A stretch of DNA of 64,000 bases from Bacilli bacterium. Its GTDB lineage: Bacteria > Bacillota_I > Bacilli_A > RF39 > UBA660. The number at the start of each line of letters is the position of its first letter. Within the stretch, counting starts at the first letter, position 1. Shown here one piece after another: positions 47,984 to 56,740 of this stretch. The DNA is taken from positions 1-64,000 of the forward strand of contig CAADWX010000011.1 of assembly GCA_900752905.1 (NCBI GenBank), read 5' to 3'. The notes beneath the pieces are model-generated. The model worked only from the letters and a program-made list of their open reading frames with translations. It ran no database searches and was not told the origin of the DNA. Made by a program: the position numbers and the translations under genes.

Positions 47984-48012
47984 TTGACTTTTTGCATATA
48001 TTTTTATATAAT
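47984..48012 (+). promoter_or_regulatory. Promoter of rplM-rpsI
   Basis: TTGACT (47984-47989) and TATAAT (48007-48012) with a 17-bp spacer. Confidence 0.85.
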
Positions 48013-48019
48013 CTTAATT

Positions 48020-48085
48020 GGTACATTTATTTATCCCATTGAAATGATTTGTGGGAAGAATCATTTCTAAAATATATTTTTAAAG
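48020..48085 (+). ncRNA. L13-type leader hairpin with possible pseudoknot
   Basis: GAAATGATT (48041-48049) pairs with AATCATTTC (48059-48067). The GGG in the loop can pair with CCC at 48035-48037 to form a pseudoknot. An L13 leader controls rplM-rpsI in B. subtilis, which fits this placement; the family match is inferred from position. Confidence 0.6.
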
Positions 48086-48098
48086 AGAGGGAAAAAAT

Positions 48099-48536
48099 AT
48101 GATGAAAGATACATATATGCAAAAAAAAGAGAGTGTTGAACGTGCTTGGTATGTAATCGATGCTGAAGGACAAAGTTTAGGACGTGTAGCAGCTAAAGTT
48201 GCTCATATTCTAAGAGGAAAAAACAAACCAACATTTACTCCACATATTGATTGTGGTGACAATGTTATTGTTATTAATGCTTCAAAAGTTAAACTTACTG
48301 GTAACAAATTAAATGATAAAATTTATTATGATCATAGTGGATATACTGGTGGTTTAAGAGAAAGAACTGCAAAAGTTATGGTTCAAGATTATCCTGTTGA
48401 AATGATTGAAAGAGCAGTTAAAGGAATGCTTCCAAAAGGAAGATTAGGACGTCAAATGTATAGAAAGTTATTTGTGTATGCAGGTGCTGAACATCCTCAT
48501 ACAGCTCAACAACCAGTTGAGTTAAAAATGAACTAG
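48099..48536 (+). CDS. rplM: 50S ribosomal protein L13
   Basis: L13 is an early-binding 50S protein. The 145-residue product has [31 protein letters not shown] and the [19 protein letters not shown] block. Two consecutive ATGs open the frame after GAGAGGG. Confidence 0.98.
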   Translation: MMKDTYMQKKESVERAWYVIDAEGQSLGRVAAKVAHILRGKNKPTFTPHIDCGDNVIVINASKVKLTGNKLNDKIYYDHSGYTGGLRERTAKVMVQDYPVEMIERAVKGMLPKGRLGRQMYRKLFVYAGAEHPHTAQQPVELKMN

Positions 48537-48547
48537 GAGGGTTTTAA

Positions 48548-48964
48548 ATGGCAGATAAAAAAGTTTATTGTGGAACTGGAAGAAGAAAAACTAGTGTTGC
48601 ACAAGTTAAGATGTATCCTGGAAAAGGAAAAATAACTGTTAATGGTGTAGATGTTAATGAATTCTTCCCATATGAAACTAATGTAATGGATTTAAAACAA
48701 CCTTTAGTTGCTACTTCAACAGATGAAATGTTTGATATTGAAGCAAAAGTTAATGGTGGTGGATTTACTGGTCAAACTGGAGCAATCCGTTTAGGTATTA
48801 CAAGAGCTTTATTAGAATATGATAAAGCAAATGAAGGTACTGAAGGATGCTTTAGATCAGTTCTTAAAAAAGCTGGTTTTGTAACTAGAGATTCTAGAAG
48901 TAAAGAACGTAAAAAACCAGGTCTTAAAGCAGCTCGTAGAGCTCCTCAATTCTCAAAAAGATAG
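48548..48964 (+). CDS. rpsI: 30S ribosomal protein S9
   Basis: S9 reaches the P-site tRNA with its basic tail. The 138-residue product has [34 protein letters not shown], and ends [12 protein letters not shown]. The last ~40 bp and the terminator are duplicated at 50247-50337. Confidence 0.98.
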   Translation: MADKKVYCGTGRRKTSVAQVKMYPGKGKITVNGVDVNEFFPYETNVMDLKQPLVATSTDEMFDIEAKVNGGGFTGQTGAIRLGITRALLEYDKANEGTEGCFRSVLKKAGFVTRDSRSKERKKPGLKAARRAPQFSKR

Positions 48965-49015
48965 TATGTATTTTAAAAGAACAGTTAGGCTGTTCTTTTA
49001 TTTTCTACTTTTTTT
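48924..49015 (+). repeat. Direct repeat, left copy: rpsI 3' end plus terminator
   Basis: About 91 bp holding the last 13 codons of rpsI, its stop codon, and the hairpin AAAGAACAG / CTGTTCTTT with T-rich tail. The right copy at 50247-50337 differs only at one base (48969 T/C) and one T in the final T-run. Confidence 0.95.
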
Positions 49016-49017
49016 TT
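48974..49017 (+). terminator. Terminator of rplM-rpsI
   Basis: AAAGAACAG and CTGTTCTTT form a stem around TTAGG, followed by T-rich sequence. An identical hairpin recurs at about 50298-50337. Confidence 0.9.
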
Positions 49018-50246
49018 ATGTCATAAAACTTTGTTTAAAGTGAAACTAGTATTGTATACTACAAATTTAGGAATTTGTGATATAATTTATGTAAGAGTGT
49101 GGGTGGTTATAATGTCAGAAATGAAGTTTAGAGGAGTTATTGTAGATTATATAGATATTTCGGCAAAACCAGAAAAAGGGTTTAATTTTCCTTTCAAGAT
49201 AATTATACCAAAAAAATTATCAGATAATCCTGACTTGATATATGCATGCAATTTACCCAAAAATGAATCGGAGAATTGTTCAACAATGGAAGAACTTATT
49301 GAACGAACAAAAGAAGATTTTTGTAGTATTGATCCGATGCTTACACATTTATGCCTAACTAACGGAAACCCTATGATTATTCCATTTGTTCCAAGATTAA
49401 AAGATTTTAGACCTAATTTTTTAGGTAGAGATTGTTTAACAAATAATTTCAAAATTTCTGAATATGATGAGAAATACAAAAAAGATATGTATTTATATAA
49501 TAATCTTGCTGATCAACATAAATCGATAATTCAATATGCAATAGATTGTTTAAAAAATAAAGAAATTAATGCAGATGAAAAAATAATTATTTCCGGTTAT
49601 TCAGAAGGTGCAATGTTTGCAACTCATTTTGCATTATTGCATCCTGAAATAATTAAATCGGTAATAGCTGGAGGTACGGGTGGTGTGATCTCTATGCCTA
49701 TTGATTATATGGATGGATATGAATTTTTATATCCTACTGGTACTTCTGGCTTAAAAAATTTTGATTTTGATTCATTTCGGAATATTTCCTTTTTTTACTA
49801 TATTGGAAAAGAGGATAGGACTGATCCGGCTATGCCAAATTTTGATGATTATCATTATATGGATGAAAATGGAAATGATTGTATTTTAAAAGATGAGTGT
49901 GGTAATAAAACTCCATTTGTTGATGAGAATGGTAAACAATTATTGAAACTAGATGAAAATGGTAATTACACAGCAAAATATAATTTGTTTAGTGATAGTG
50001 AGGTAAATGCAATAAATAAGGTACTAGGAACAGTAATTCAAAAACGTTTTATAAAACAGCAAGAAATATATTCAAATCTTGGATTAAATGCAACATTTAA
50101 GTTATATTCAGGTAATCATAAAACAATTTTTGACAATAGAAAAGAAATATTTGATGATGTAGATAGTTTCTTAAGAGAAAATTTAAGTAAAAAAGTACAA
50201 AAACTAAAATAAGAATAGTATTGTTCAGATCATAGAAGGAAAGTTA
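49016..50246 (+). mobile_element. 1.2-kb cassette between rpsI-3'-end direct repeats
   Basis: This unique DNA is bounded by the two ~91-bp copies of the rpsI 3' end and terminator, and contains a single hydrolase gene. The arrangement looks like gain of DNA at the end of a conserved gene: the target 3' end is kept intact and regenerated. No integrase or transposase is present, so the mechanism is unclear. It could be site-specific integration with loss of the recombinase, or homologous exchange. Confidence 0.6.
49112..50212 (+). CDS. Alpha/beta-hydrolase-like protein inside the rpsI cassette
   Basis: The 366-residue product has a nucleophile elbow GYSEGAMFA (residues of about 165-173) preceded by the helix of an alpha/beta hydrolase. 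The following HPEIIKSVIAGGTGG segment and a late GNHKTIF (candidate catalytic His) fit an esterase or peptidase fold. I know no close family; residues 240-290 are acidic and carry repeats of D-E/D-NGN. The ATG at 49112 follows GGTGG. No signal peptide is visible, so it should be cytoplasmic. Confidence 0.65.
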   Translation: MSEMKFRGVIVDYIDISAKPEKGFNFPFKIIIPKKLSDNPDLIYACNLPKNESENCSTMEELIERTKEDFCSIDPMLTHLCLTNGNPMIIPFVPRLKDFRPNFLGRDCLTNNFKISEYDEKYKKDMYLYNNLADQHKSIIQYAIDCLKNKEINADEKIIISGYSEGAMFATHFALLHPEIIKSVIAGGTGGVISMPIDYMDGYEFLYPTGTSGLKNFDFDSFRNISFFYYIGKEDRTDPAMPNFDDYHYMDENGNDCILKDECGNKTPFVDENGKQLLKLDENGNYTAKYNLFSDSEVNAINKVLGTVIQKRFIKQQEIYSNLGLNATFKLYSGNHKTIFDNRKEIFDDVDSFLRENLSKKVQKLK

Positions 50247-50337
50247 TTAAAGCAGCTCGTAGAGCTCCTCAATTCTCAAAAAGATAGTATGCATTTTAAA
50301 AGAACAGTTAGGCTGTTCTTTTATTTTTCTACTTTTT
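50247..50337 (+). repeat. Direct repeat, right copy: rpsI 3' end plus terminator
   Basis: This copy repeats the last 13 codons of rpsI with its stop and the terminator hairpin. Upstream of it the frame is closed by a TAG at 50216-50218, so it is a non-coding scar and not a second rpsI. Confidence 0.95.
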
Positions 50338-50364
50338 ATAGTATAATTACATAAGGTGATATGA

Positions 50365-51228
50365 ATGAAGATTAGTAATGATTGGATTGATTATAAAATA
50401 TTAGATGCGGGTAATAAAGAAAAATTAGAATCATGGAATAATATAATATTAAGACGTCCAGATCCTCAAGGACTTTGGCCAATATCTTATTCAAAAAAAT
50501 GGAATAATGTAGATGGCTTTTATCATAGAAGTAACAAAGGTGGAGGTAGCTGGGAATTTAAAAAACAATTACCTGAATATTGGACTATCAATTATAAGGA
50601 TTTAACATTTAAGGTGAGTCCAACTAATTTTAAACATACTGGTTTGTTTCCAGAACAAGCTGCTAATTGGGATTATATGATTGATAAAATAAAAAAAGAA
50701 AATCGAAAAATAAAAGTGCTTAATCTTTTTGCTTATACTGGTGCTGCAACAATGGCATGTTCTTATGCTGGAGCAGATGTTGTGCATGTTGATGCTGCAA
50801 AAGGTATGGTAGATTGGGCTAAAGAGAATATGAAATTATCTCATTTAGAAAATAATTATATTAGATTTATTGTAGATGATTGTTTAAAATTTGTATTAAG
50901 GGAACAAAGACGTGGTAATAAATATGATGCTATAATAATGGATCCCCCATCTTTTGGAAGAGGGCCAAGTGGAGAAGTATGGAAGTTTGAAGATAAAATA
51001 GTAGAATTAATTGAAGCTTGTCTTCAAATATTAAGTGATAATCCATTATTTTTTCAAGTAAATTCTTATACTACAGGTTTTTCAAAAACTGTTTTGGAAA
51101 ATGTACTTAAAACAACTGTTTTAAAAAAATATCCAAATGGCAAAATAGAATGTGATGAAATAGGACTTCCAATAGAAAGTTCTGATTTGGTTTTACCATG
51201 TGGTATATATGGAAGATGGGAATCTTAA
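50365..51228 (+). CDS. Class I SAM-dependent methyltransferase (RlmI-like)
   Basis: The 287-residue product has SAM motif I LNLFAYTGAAT, VVHVDAAKGMV and the catalytic-site motif MDPPSFGRG typical of the RlmI/RlmL-C family of rRNA cytosine or related methyltransferases. A C-terminal SSDLVLPCG end is seen in that group. B. subtilis has a methyltransferase gene (ybaJ) in this area between rpsI and cwlD. The specific substrate is not readable. AAGGTGAT precedes the ATG. Confidence 0.85.
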   Translation: MKISNDWIDYKILDAGNKEKLESWNNIILRRPDPQGLWPISYSKKWNNVDGFYHRSNKGGGSWEFKKQLPEYWTINYKDLTFKVSPTNFKHTGLFPEQAANWDYMIDKIKKENRKIKVLNLFAYTGAATMACSYAGADVVHVDAAKGMVDWAKENMKLSHLENNYIRFIVDDCLKFVLREQRRGNKYDAIIMDPPSFGRGPSGEVWKFEDKIVELIEACLQILSDNPLFFQVNSYTTGFSKTVLENVLKTTVLKKYPNGKIECDEIGLPIESSDLVLPCGIYGRWES

Positions 51229-51304
51229 AAATATTATATAGTTTTAAATTATATGCTTTTGTATATAATTTTTTTTATTTCATACTATTTATTAAGGTGA
51301 TACT

Positions 51305-51961
51305 ATGACTAAATATAGGTTTATTGTTTTATTATCATTTTGTTTATTGATAATGTGTGTAGGTTATGTTAATGCATCAACTAAAAATGTCTTTAAGGAT
51401 AAGGTTATTTATATTGACCCTGGTCATGGTGGTGTTGATCCGGGTACTATATATAAAAGTATATATGAAAAAGATATTAATTTGAAAATATCAATTGAAT
51501 TAAAAGATGTTTTAGAAAGAAATGGAGCTATAGTTTATTTAACTAGAAGTGATGATTATGATTTAGCTGTTACAAATACAATAAATAGAAAAAGAAGTGA
51601 TTTATCAAGAAGAGCTAATGCAATAAATAAATCTAATTGTGATATGTATTTATCTATTCATTTAAATTCCGAAAAAACTGGTACGTGGAGAGGACCTCAG
51701 GTATTTTATGATGATATAAATGAGAATAATAAAGCTATAGCAAGCATCATTCAAAAACATCTAAATAAATTATTTAGTACTAATAGAGAATTTAAGCAAG
51801 TAAGTGATCTTTATTTAGAAAAAAGAGTAAAGGTTCCAGGAGTTTTAGTAGAAGTAGGTTTTTTAAGTAATAAAAATGATAGATATTTATTAAGACAAGA
51901 TTCTTTTGTAAAAAAGGTATCTAATTCTATAGTTAATGCTTTATTTGAGTATTTTTCATAA
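51305..51961 (+). CDS. cwlD: N-acetylmuramoyl-L-alanine amidase CwlD
   Basis: CwlD removes the peptide from muramic acid in spore cortex as the first step to muramic-delta-lactam. An N-terminal signal or anchor (residues 4-24) leads into the Amidase_3 domain. Zinc-site and catalytic motifs are complete: YIDPGHGGVDPG, the Glu in YEKDINLK, SIHLNS and the final EVGFLSN with the catalytic Glu. The 218-residue size and its place downstream of rpsI match B. subtilis cwlD. Confidence 0.9.
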   Translation: MTKYRFIVLLSFCLLIMCVGYVNASTKNVFKDKVIYIDPGHGGVDPGTIYKSIYEKDINLKISIELKDVLERNGAIVYLTRSDDYDLAVTNTINRKRSDLSRRANAINKSNCDMYLSIHLNSEKTGTWRGPQVFYDDINENNKAIASIIQKHLNKLFSTNREFKQVSDLYLEKRVKVPGVLVEVGFLSNKNDRYLLRQDSFVKKVSNSIVNALFEYFS

Positions 51962-52025
51962 AAAAAACATATTTTTGATTATTTTTTTATGATATAATCA
52001 AAATAGGGTATAGGAGTATGATATT

Positions 52026-52961
52026 ATGTCTTCAAAAAAGGTATTTAAAAGTTTAGATGAACAAGTTGAAATATTAAAAAATAAAGGACTTGTTATTAAT
52101 GATGTTGATGCTGCTAAAAATGTGTTATTAAGGGAAAATTATTTCTTTATAAGTGGATATAGACGTTTATTTATGCTTTCTTATAAAGATAATACATTTA
52201 TCCCAGGAACAACATTTGAGGAATTGTATTCAGTATTTTGTTTTGATAGAAAAATAAGAAATATATTTTTTAGATATATATTAATTGTTGAAAATAATAT
52301 TAAATCAATTATTAGTTATCAATTATCAAAAAAATATGGTATTAAAGAGAAGGATTACTTAAATCCTAAAAATTTTATACAAGATAATATGAAAACAAGA
52401 CAGGTTAGAGATGTACTTGAAAAGATGAAAAGGCAAATACGCGCTAATTGTAAACAACATGCAGCAACTATGCATTATATGAATAATTATGGATATATTC
52501 CTATGTGGATATTAGTAAAGGTTTTATCATTTGGAATAGTATCTGAATTATATGGAATATTAAATTATGAAGATGCTCTTTCTATTGCTGAGTTATATAA
52601 CTTAGATGTAGAAACATTATGTACAAATTTAACAATATTATCTAATTTTAGAAATTTATGCGCTCATGAAGAAATATTATATGATCATAGAACACAAAAA
52701 GAAATACCTGATAATAAAATTCATTATTTATTGAATATTGAAATGACAGATGATCATTATAATTATGGAAAGAATGATTTATTTGCTCTTATAATAATAT
52801 TAAATCAAATGTTAACTAAAGAAGAGTTTGAGGAATTGTTTTATCAAATAGGTTATGAAATAGACTATTTAGATGGTAATGTAGATACTGTACCACTTAA
52901 TTTAATATTAAATAAAATAGGTTTTCCATCTAATTGGAGAGATTTAATAAACTTTATTTAG
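52026..52961 (+). CDS. Abi_2 family abortive-infection protein (AbiD/AbiF-like)
   Basis: The 311-residue product shows the Abi_2 pattern: an N-terminal SLDEQVEILKNKGL helix, ENYFFISGYRRLF, FDRKIRNIFFRYILIVENNIKS and the Rx4H motif RNLCAHE (Arg209, His214). Rx4-6H is the catalytic signature of HEPN RNases, so this may be an RNA-cleaving abortive-infection effector. It lies between cwlD and the HtrA gene with no partner antitoxin. It is the first defence-type gene of the right-hand region. Confidence 0.82.
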   Translation: MSSKKVFKSLDEQVEILKNKGLVINDVDAAKNVLLRENYFFISGYRRLFMLSYKDNTFIPGTTFEELYSVFCFDRKIRNIFFRYILIVENNIKSIISYQLSKKYGIKEKDYLNPKNFIQDNMKTRQVRDVLEKMKRQIRANCKQHAATMHYMNNYGYIPMWILVKVLSFGIVSELYGILNYEDALSIAELYNLDVETLCTNLTILSNFRNLCAHEEILYDHRTQKEIPDNKIHYLLNIEMTDDHYNYGKNDLFALIIILNQMLTKEEFEELFYQIGYEIDYLDGNVDTVPLNLILNKIGFPSNWRDLINFI

Positions 52962-52971
52962 GAGGCTAATA

Positions 52972-54018
52972 TTGAAAAAATTTATTTATACAATTGTTAT
53001 AATATTTACATTTTTTATTGGATGTATAAGTAGTTATTTTACATATAATTATTTAAATAAAGAAAATAGTAATGTTAAAAGTGTTATGAATGAAGTTTCA
53101 ATTACTGAAAGTGATTCTATTAATGCATCTGTAAATAAAATATATGATGCTGTAGTATTAATAGAAGTATATAATAAACAAAATAATTTAATTGCGTCTG
53201 GAACTGGTTTTGTATATAAAAAAGATTCTAAATCTGGTTATATTTTAACTAATCATCATGTTATTGAAAATGCATCAACAATAAAAGTAACATTTACAAA
53301 TAATAAAACAGTTGAGGCAAAATTATTAGGAAGTGATGAATATTTTGATATAGCTGTCTTATCAATAGATAAAGAATATGTTACTATGGTAGCTGAAATA
53401 GGTGATAGTACAAAATCTTCAATAGGAGATACTGTATTTACTGTTGGTTCACCTCTTGGAAGTGAATATATGGGTACAGTTACTAAAGGAATTTTATCAG
53501 GTACAAATAGACAAATTAGCGTATCAACAAATAATGGAAATTATATAATGGATGTACTTCAAACAGATGCTGCAATAAATTCAGGAAATAGTGGTGGCCC
53601 ACTTGTGAATATAAATGGTGAAGTTATTGGTATTACATCTATGAAGCTAGTTAAAAGCGGAGTAGAGGGTATGGGATTTGCTCTTCCTATAGAATATGTA
53701 ATGAACTATGTAGACGATTTGGAAAATGGTAAACAAATTACAAGACCAGTAATTGGTGTTAGTATTATAGATAGTTCTTATGTATACAGAGGTGAATCAA
53801 ACGTTCAAGGCGTTGTTGTTGCTAGTGTTGAAAATGGAAGTAGTGCATATGAAGCTGGTTTAAAAAAAGGTGATATAGTTACTAAAATTAATGATAGTGA
53901 AATATCTTCTTCAGCAGAATTTAGATATAATTTATATAAATATAATGTTGGGGATACAATTAAGTTAGTAATTAATAGATCTGGTGAAACATTAGAATTA
54001 AGTGTTAAATTAAATTAA
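52972..54018 (+). CDS. HtrA/DegP-type serine protease with PDZ domain
   Basis: This membrane-anchored quality-control protease starts with TTG at 52972 after GGAGG. An N-terminal anchor (about residues 3-25) faces a trypsin fold with the triad His96 (TNHHVI), Asp126 (FDIAVL) and Ser207 (SGNSGGPL). A single PDZ domain fills about residues 260-345 (VENGSSAYEAGLKKGDIVTKIN). Length is 348. Confidence 0.93.
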   Translation: MKKFIYTIVIIFTFFIGCISSYFTYNYLNKENSNVKSVMNEVSITESDSINASVNKIYDAVVLIEVYNKQNNLIASGTGFVYKKDSKSGYILTNHHVIENASTIKVTFTNNKTVEAKLLGSDEYFDIAVLSIDKEYVTMVAEIGDSTKSSIGDTVFTVGSPLGSEYMGTVTKGILSGTNRQISVSTNNGNYIMDVLQTDAAINSGNSGGPLVNINGEVIGITSMKLVKSGVEGMGFALPIEYVMNYVDDLENGKQITRPVIGVSIIDSSYVYRGESNVQGVVVASVENGSSAYEAGLKKGDIVTKINDSEISSSAEFRYNLYKYNVGDTIKLVINRSGETLELSVKLN

Positions 54019-54020
54019 CG

Positions 54021-54046
54021 AAGAAACTTTTTAGTTTCTTTTTTTT
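54021..54046 (+). terminator. Terminator of the HtrA gene
   Basis: AAGAAAC and GTTTCTT around TTTTTA, followed by a T-run. Confidence 0.85.
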
Positions 54047-54341
54047 AAATACTTATTCATAACACATTTTTATAATATTGATGGTATTTTTTTTAATAGG
54101 GATAAGTTTAGTATGTAATTATTCATTTTATAAAACTAATAATTTGATTTATTGGTAAATCATATTTTGTGTGACATAATATATAATCGATATTAGTATT
54201 AAAAAATTGTTTTCATACAATTATAATCTATATATGATTTTATAATAATTGTTCGATAACGATAGTATTTCGATGTTTATAAATATAAAAATATATACCT
54301 TTTTTTTTTAATAATGTATAATTATGTTGAGGAGTTTTTTT
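54047..54341 (+). other. Non-coding AT-rich gap with a small inverted repeat
   Basis: About 290 bp without a convincing gene. The only structure I see is TGATTTA / TAAATCA around TTGG (about 54147-54164), plus AT-rich promoter-like stretches. The ribosome site GAGGAG (54329-54334) belongs to the next gene. Confidence 0.5.
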
Positions 54342-55577
54342 ATGAAGTTAGATAAGAAGAATATTATTGTTATTATATTAATGGTTTTATTTTTAATGAT
54401 ATTGTGTATTAAATATAACGTTGATATTAGCGCTAAAAAAGGGTTTAATACTAATGAAGTAGATACTCCAGTAAATAAAGAGGAAAGGGATCAATCAAAT
54501 AATTCTAATGAACAAGAAGAAAAAAATGATGATAAGAATAATGAAGATTCTCAGATAGAAAACAGTGTACAAGAAAAAAATGAGAAAATAAATGAAGAAA
54601 AAAATACAGAAGAAGAAAAAAATATAGAAAAAGGTAATAATAATTTATCAGAAACTAAAACAGAAGAGAAACAAGAATCTAATAATAAAAAAGGAAATAA
54701 TTCAACTAGTGATATTAAAAAAAATGAGACAAGTGTATCAAAAAAGGATTCGAATTCTAATAAAGATTCAAATAATAAAAATAAAGATAATACTATATCA
54801 AATAATACTACTGTAAAAAAAGAAGAACCTATTGAACCACCAAAAGAAGAAAACAAAAATAATGAAAGTTCTTTGAGTATTACAAATGACAATTTAAGAA
54901 AAAATATAAAGTCAAAATATGGTGTTAATATTGGATATAAAGATGAATCAAATGTTAATTATGTTAATTCATACTCTAATTTTACTAAACAATATGATGA
55001 TGAGAAAATTCACACAGCATTAAATAATATTGATACTGCTTTAAGAAAATATCCAAGTGGTTTCTTTTTTGAAATCAATAAGAAATGGAAATCTTTAACG
55101 ATTTATTTGGTAGATCAAATAAATGGTAACGTAGCGGGATTAACAGACAATAGAAATTCAAACAATGTAGTGATTCTCATTAATACAGAAAGTTTATTAT
55201 TTGAAAGTACACTTCATCATGAAATAATGCAGTATATAGATTGTTATTTAGCTAGTATTATAGGGGCAAGTACATTAGAAAATAGCATGAAGGATTATAA
55301 CCCAAGTGGTTTTGTATATGGAATTCAAACTACTGAATATGTATATTATTATTCCAACCCTGCTTATTTTTTATCTGCTTATAGTAAATCTGATTACAAA
55401 GAAGACAGAGCAGTATTGTTTTCTGATATGATGTCTCGAACATTAAAGAAAGATTATTATAGTGCAGGAAACCCTATCAACGAAAAAGCTAAATTAATAA
55501 GTAGACAATTGGAAAAGTATTTTGATTGCGTTTCAAGTTCTGTAAAAGAAAATTGGGAAAGATTTATTGAATGGTAA
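54342..55577 (+). CDS. Secreted or anchored protein with altered zinc-peptidase-like motif
   Basis: The 411-residue product has an N-terminal signal-anchor helix (residues 5-25). A ~145-residue low-complexity linker rich in Asn, Lys, Glu and Ser follows. The folded C-terminal domain runs from about residue 185. HHEIMQYID (His293-Glu294, Gln297, Asp300) looks like the HExxH...D core of a metallopeptidase family but has Gln where the second His is expected. It could be an inactive or differently liganded surface peptidase. Low-complexity spacers of this type suggest wall display. GAGGAG precedes the ATG at 54342. Confidence 0.6.
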   Translation: MKLDKKNIIVIILMVLFLMILCIKYNVDISAKKGFNTNEVDTPVNKEERDQSNNSNEQEEKNDDKNNEDSQIENSVQEKNEKINEEKNTEEEKNIEKGNNNLSETKTEEKQESNNKKGNNSTSDIKKNETSVSKKDSNSNKDSNNKNKDNTISNNTTVKKEEPIEPPKEENKNNESSLSITNDNLRKNIKSKYGVNIGYKDESNVNYVNSYSNFTKQYDDEKIHTALNNIDTALRKYPSGFFFEINKKWKSLTIYLVDQINGNVAGLTDNRNSNNVVILINTESLLFESTLHHEIMQYIDCYLASIIGASTLENSMKDYNPSGFVYGIQTTEYVYYYSNPAYFLSAYSKSDYKEDRAVLFSDMMSRTLKKDYYSAGNPINEKAKLISRQLEKYFDCVSSSVKENWERFIEW

Positions 55578-56033
55578 TTTGCGTATATGGTAGGTAAAAG
55601 TTAAAATACTAAAATATTTCATAGCAATTTATAAGATGGTATTTATAAACCATTTTGAGGCGGAATGTGTATGAATAATTATAAAATTGTAATGGATGTT
55701 GGTTATCGAGTATTTGTTCACCAATGTAATGGTATAACAAATAAGAATCTATAAAATGTAAGGTACTTGCTAATGATACTATAAGAATGTACAAAAAGTG
55801 GAATAAGAAAATGTACAATGTTGTACAAGTTTAAACCACAGAAGTGCATTCTTTTTTTTGTCATTCTTACTAATGCTTTAATTGCTTTTCTATCTTTAAA
55901 TATCCACATTATAGTTTGGGTAATAAGTGATTTTAATCTTTATAAATTCATTATATAAATATTAATTTAAAATTAAAAAATATTTTTGTTTCATAAATTA
56001 TTAAAAAACATAAAATATTTTGAGGTGAATTAA
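55578..56033. other. 456-bp gap without a confident gene
   Basis: The stretch holds a small hairpin (ATGGT / ACCAT at about 55635-55654), repeats of TGTACA (about 55790-55830) and a T-run at 55850-55860. A 27-codon frame at 55671 has a weak ribosome site. Two short reverse-strand frames show no family likeness. It may be scar tissue next to the truncated amidase. Confidence 0.4.
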
Positions 56034-56327
56034 ATGGCTAAAAAGATAGTTATAGATGCTGGACATGGAGGAGATGATCCAGGTGCTAGTGGTAATGGAA
56101 TAATTGAAAAAGATAAAACTTTACAAATATCAAATTATATGTATGATAAATTAAGAAATTTAGGTTTTGATGTGGCAATAACAAGAACTACTGATGAGAC
56201 TATAAATCCTACTGAAAGAGTTGAACGAATTTTAGCTCCTTATGGTAATGGATCTGATGTAATAGTTATATCTAATCACATAAATGCAGGAGGAGGAGAA
56301 GGTCAATGTGTAACAAAATATGTATAA
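56034..56327 (+). pseudogene. Truncated N-acetylmuramoyl-L-alanine amidase (Amidase_3)
   Basis: The 97-residue product starts as a normal Amidase_3 enzyme: VIDAGHGGDDPGASG with the zinc His, the Glu in IIEKDKTL, and SNHINAGGGEG. It then stops after GQCVTKYV. The second half, with the catalytic Glu motif of the C-terminal part (EVGFLSN-like), is missing and not found in the following frames. A strong GAGGTG ribosome site is kept. It is likely a phage- or sporulation-type lysin remnant and inactive. Confidence 0.75.
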
Positions 56328-56354
56328 TGATTAAAGCCGAAAATATTGTAAGAA

Positions 56355-56705
56355 ATGGAGATTAGTTATAATATGAGTTACACAAAAGAAAAAGAATTAA
56401 TGGATGAAGGTAATATATCTGATAAGGAATTTCAAGAAAAATATTTACCTTTCTATGATAATTTTGAAGAGTATATGATTAGATATGTAATACCAGATGC
56501 AGTAGCATTTTATATTGCAAATAGTTATTCAAGAAGTTGCTTAGATGATAGTAAATTATATAATCATATCAATTCTGCAGTAGATATTTTTAATTGTAGA
56601 TGCGATATTGATGTTATAATTCCATCCATAGAAAAGATATTAAATATAAAATATAATCTAAAAATCACTGGTAGAAATCCATTAAAACTGGAAAAATATT
56701 ATTAA
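56355..56705 (+). CDS. Hypothetical 116-residue protein
   Basis: I do not recognise this protein. It is acidic and mixed helical, with no membrane segment and three Cys (CLDD, CRCD). Two starts are possible: ATG 56355 or ATG 56373, and GGAG at 56357-56360 fits neither very well. It lies between the broken amidase and the reverse-strand ATPase. Confidence 0.5.
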   Translation: MEISYNMSYTKEKELMDEGNISDKEFQEKYLPFYDNFEEYMIRYVIPDAVAFYIANSYSRSCLDDSKLYNHINSAVDIFNCRCDIDVIIPSIEKILNIKYNLKITGRNPLKLEKYY

Positions 56706-56740
56706 ACAAAAAAAGATTCAAACTAAACTGAATCTTTTTA
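56704..56740. terminator. Bidirectional terminator, 116-aa gene / ATPase
   Basis: AAAGATTCA and TGAATCTTT flank a short loop, with A-run and T-run on either side, between convergent genes. Confidence 0.85.

Noticed and set aside
50200..50290. Second rpsI gene or pseudogene from a full duplication
   Set aside because: Only the last 13 codons are repeated, and an in-frame stop lies just upstream, so this is a repeat boundary and not a gene.
48961..50340. Insertion sequence
   Set aside because: No transposase and no terminal inverted repeats are present; the flanks are long direct repeats derived from rpsI.
55671..55754. 27-codon forward frame with GGCGG upstream
   Set aside because: Too short and without any recognisable feature; the ribosome site is poor.
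55609..55909. Reverse-strand frames in the 456-bp gap
   Set aside because: They have no ribosome site and no family likeness, and their hydrophobic composition fits chance translation of AT-rich DNA.
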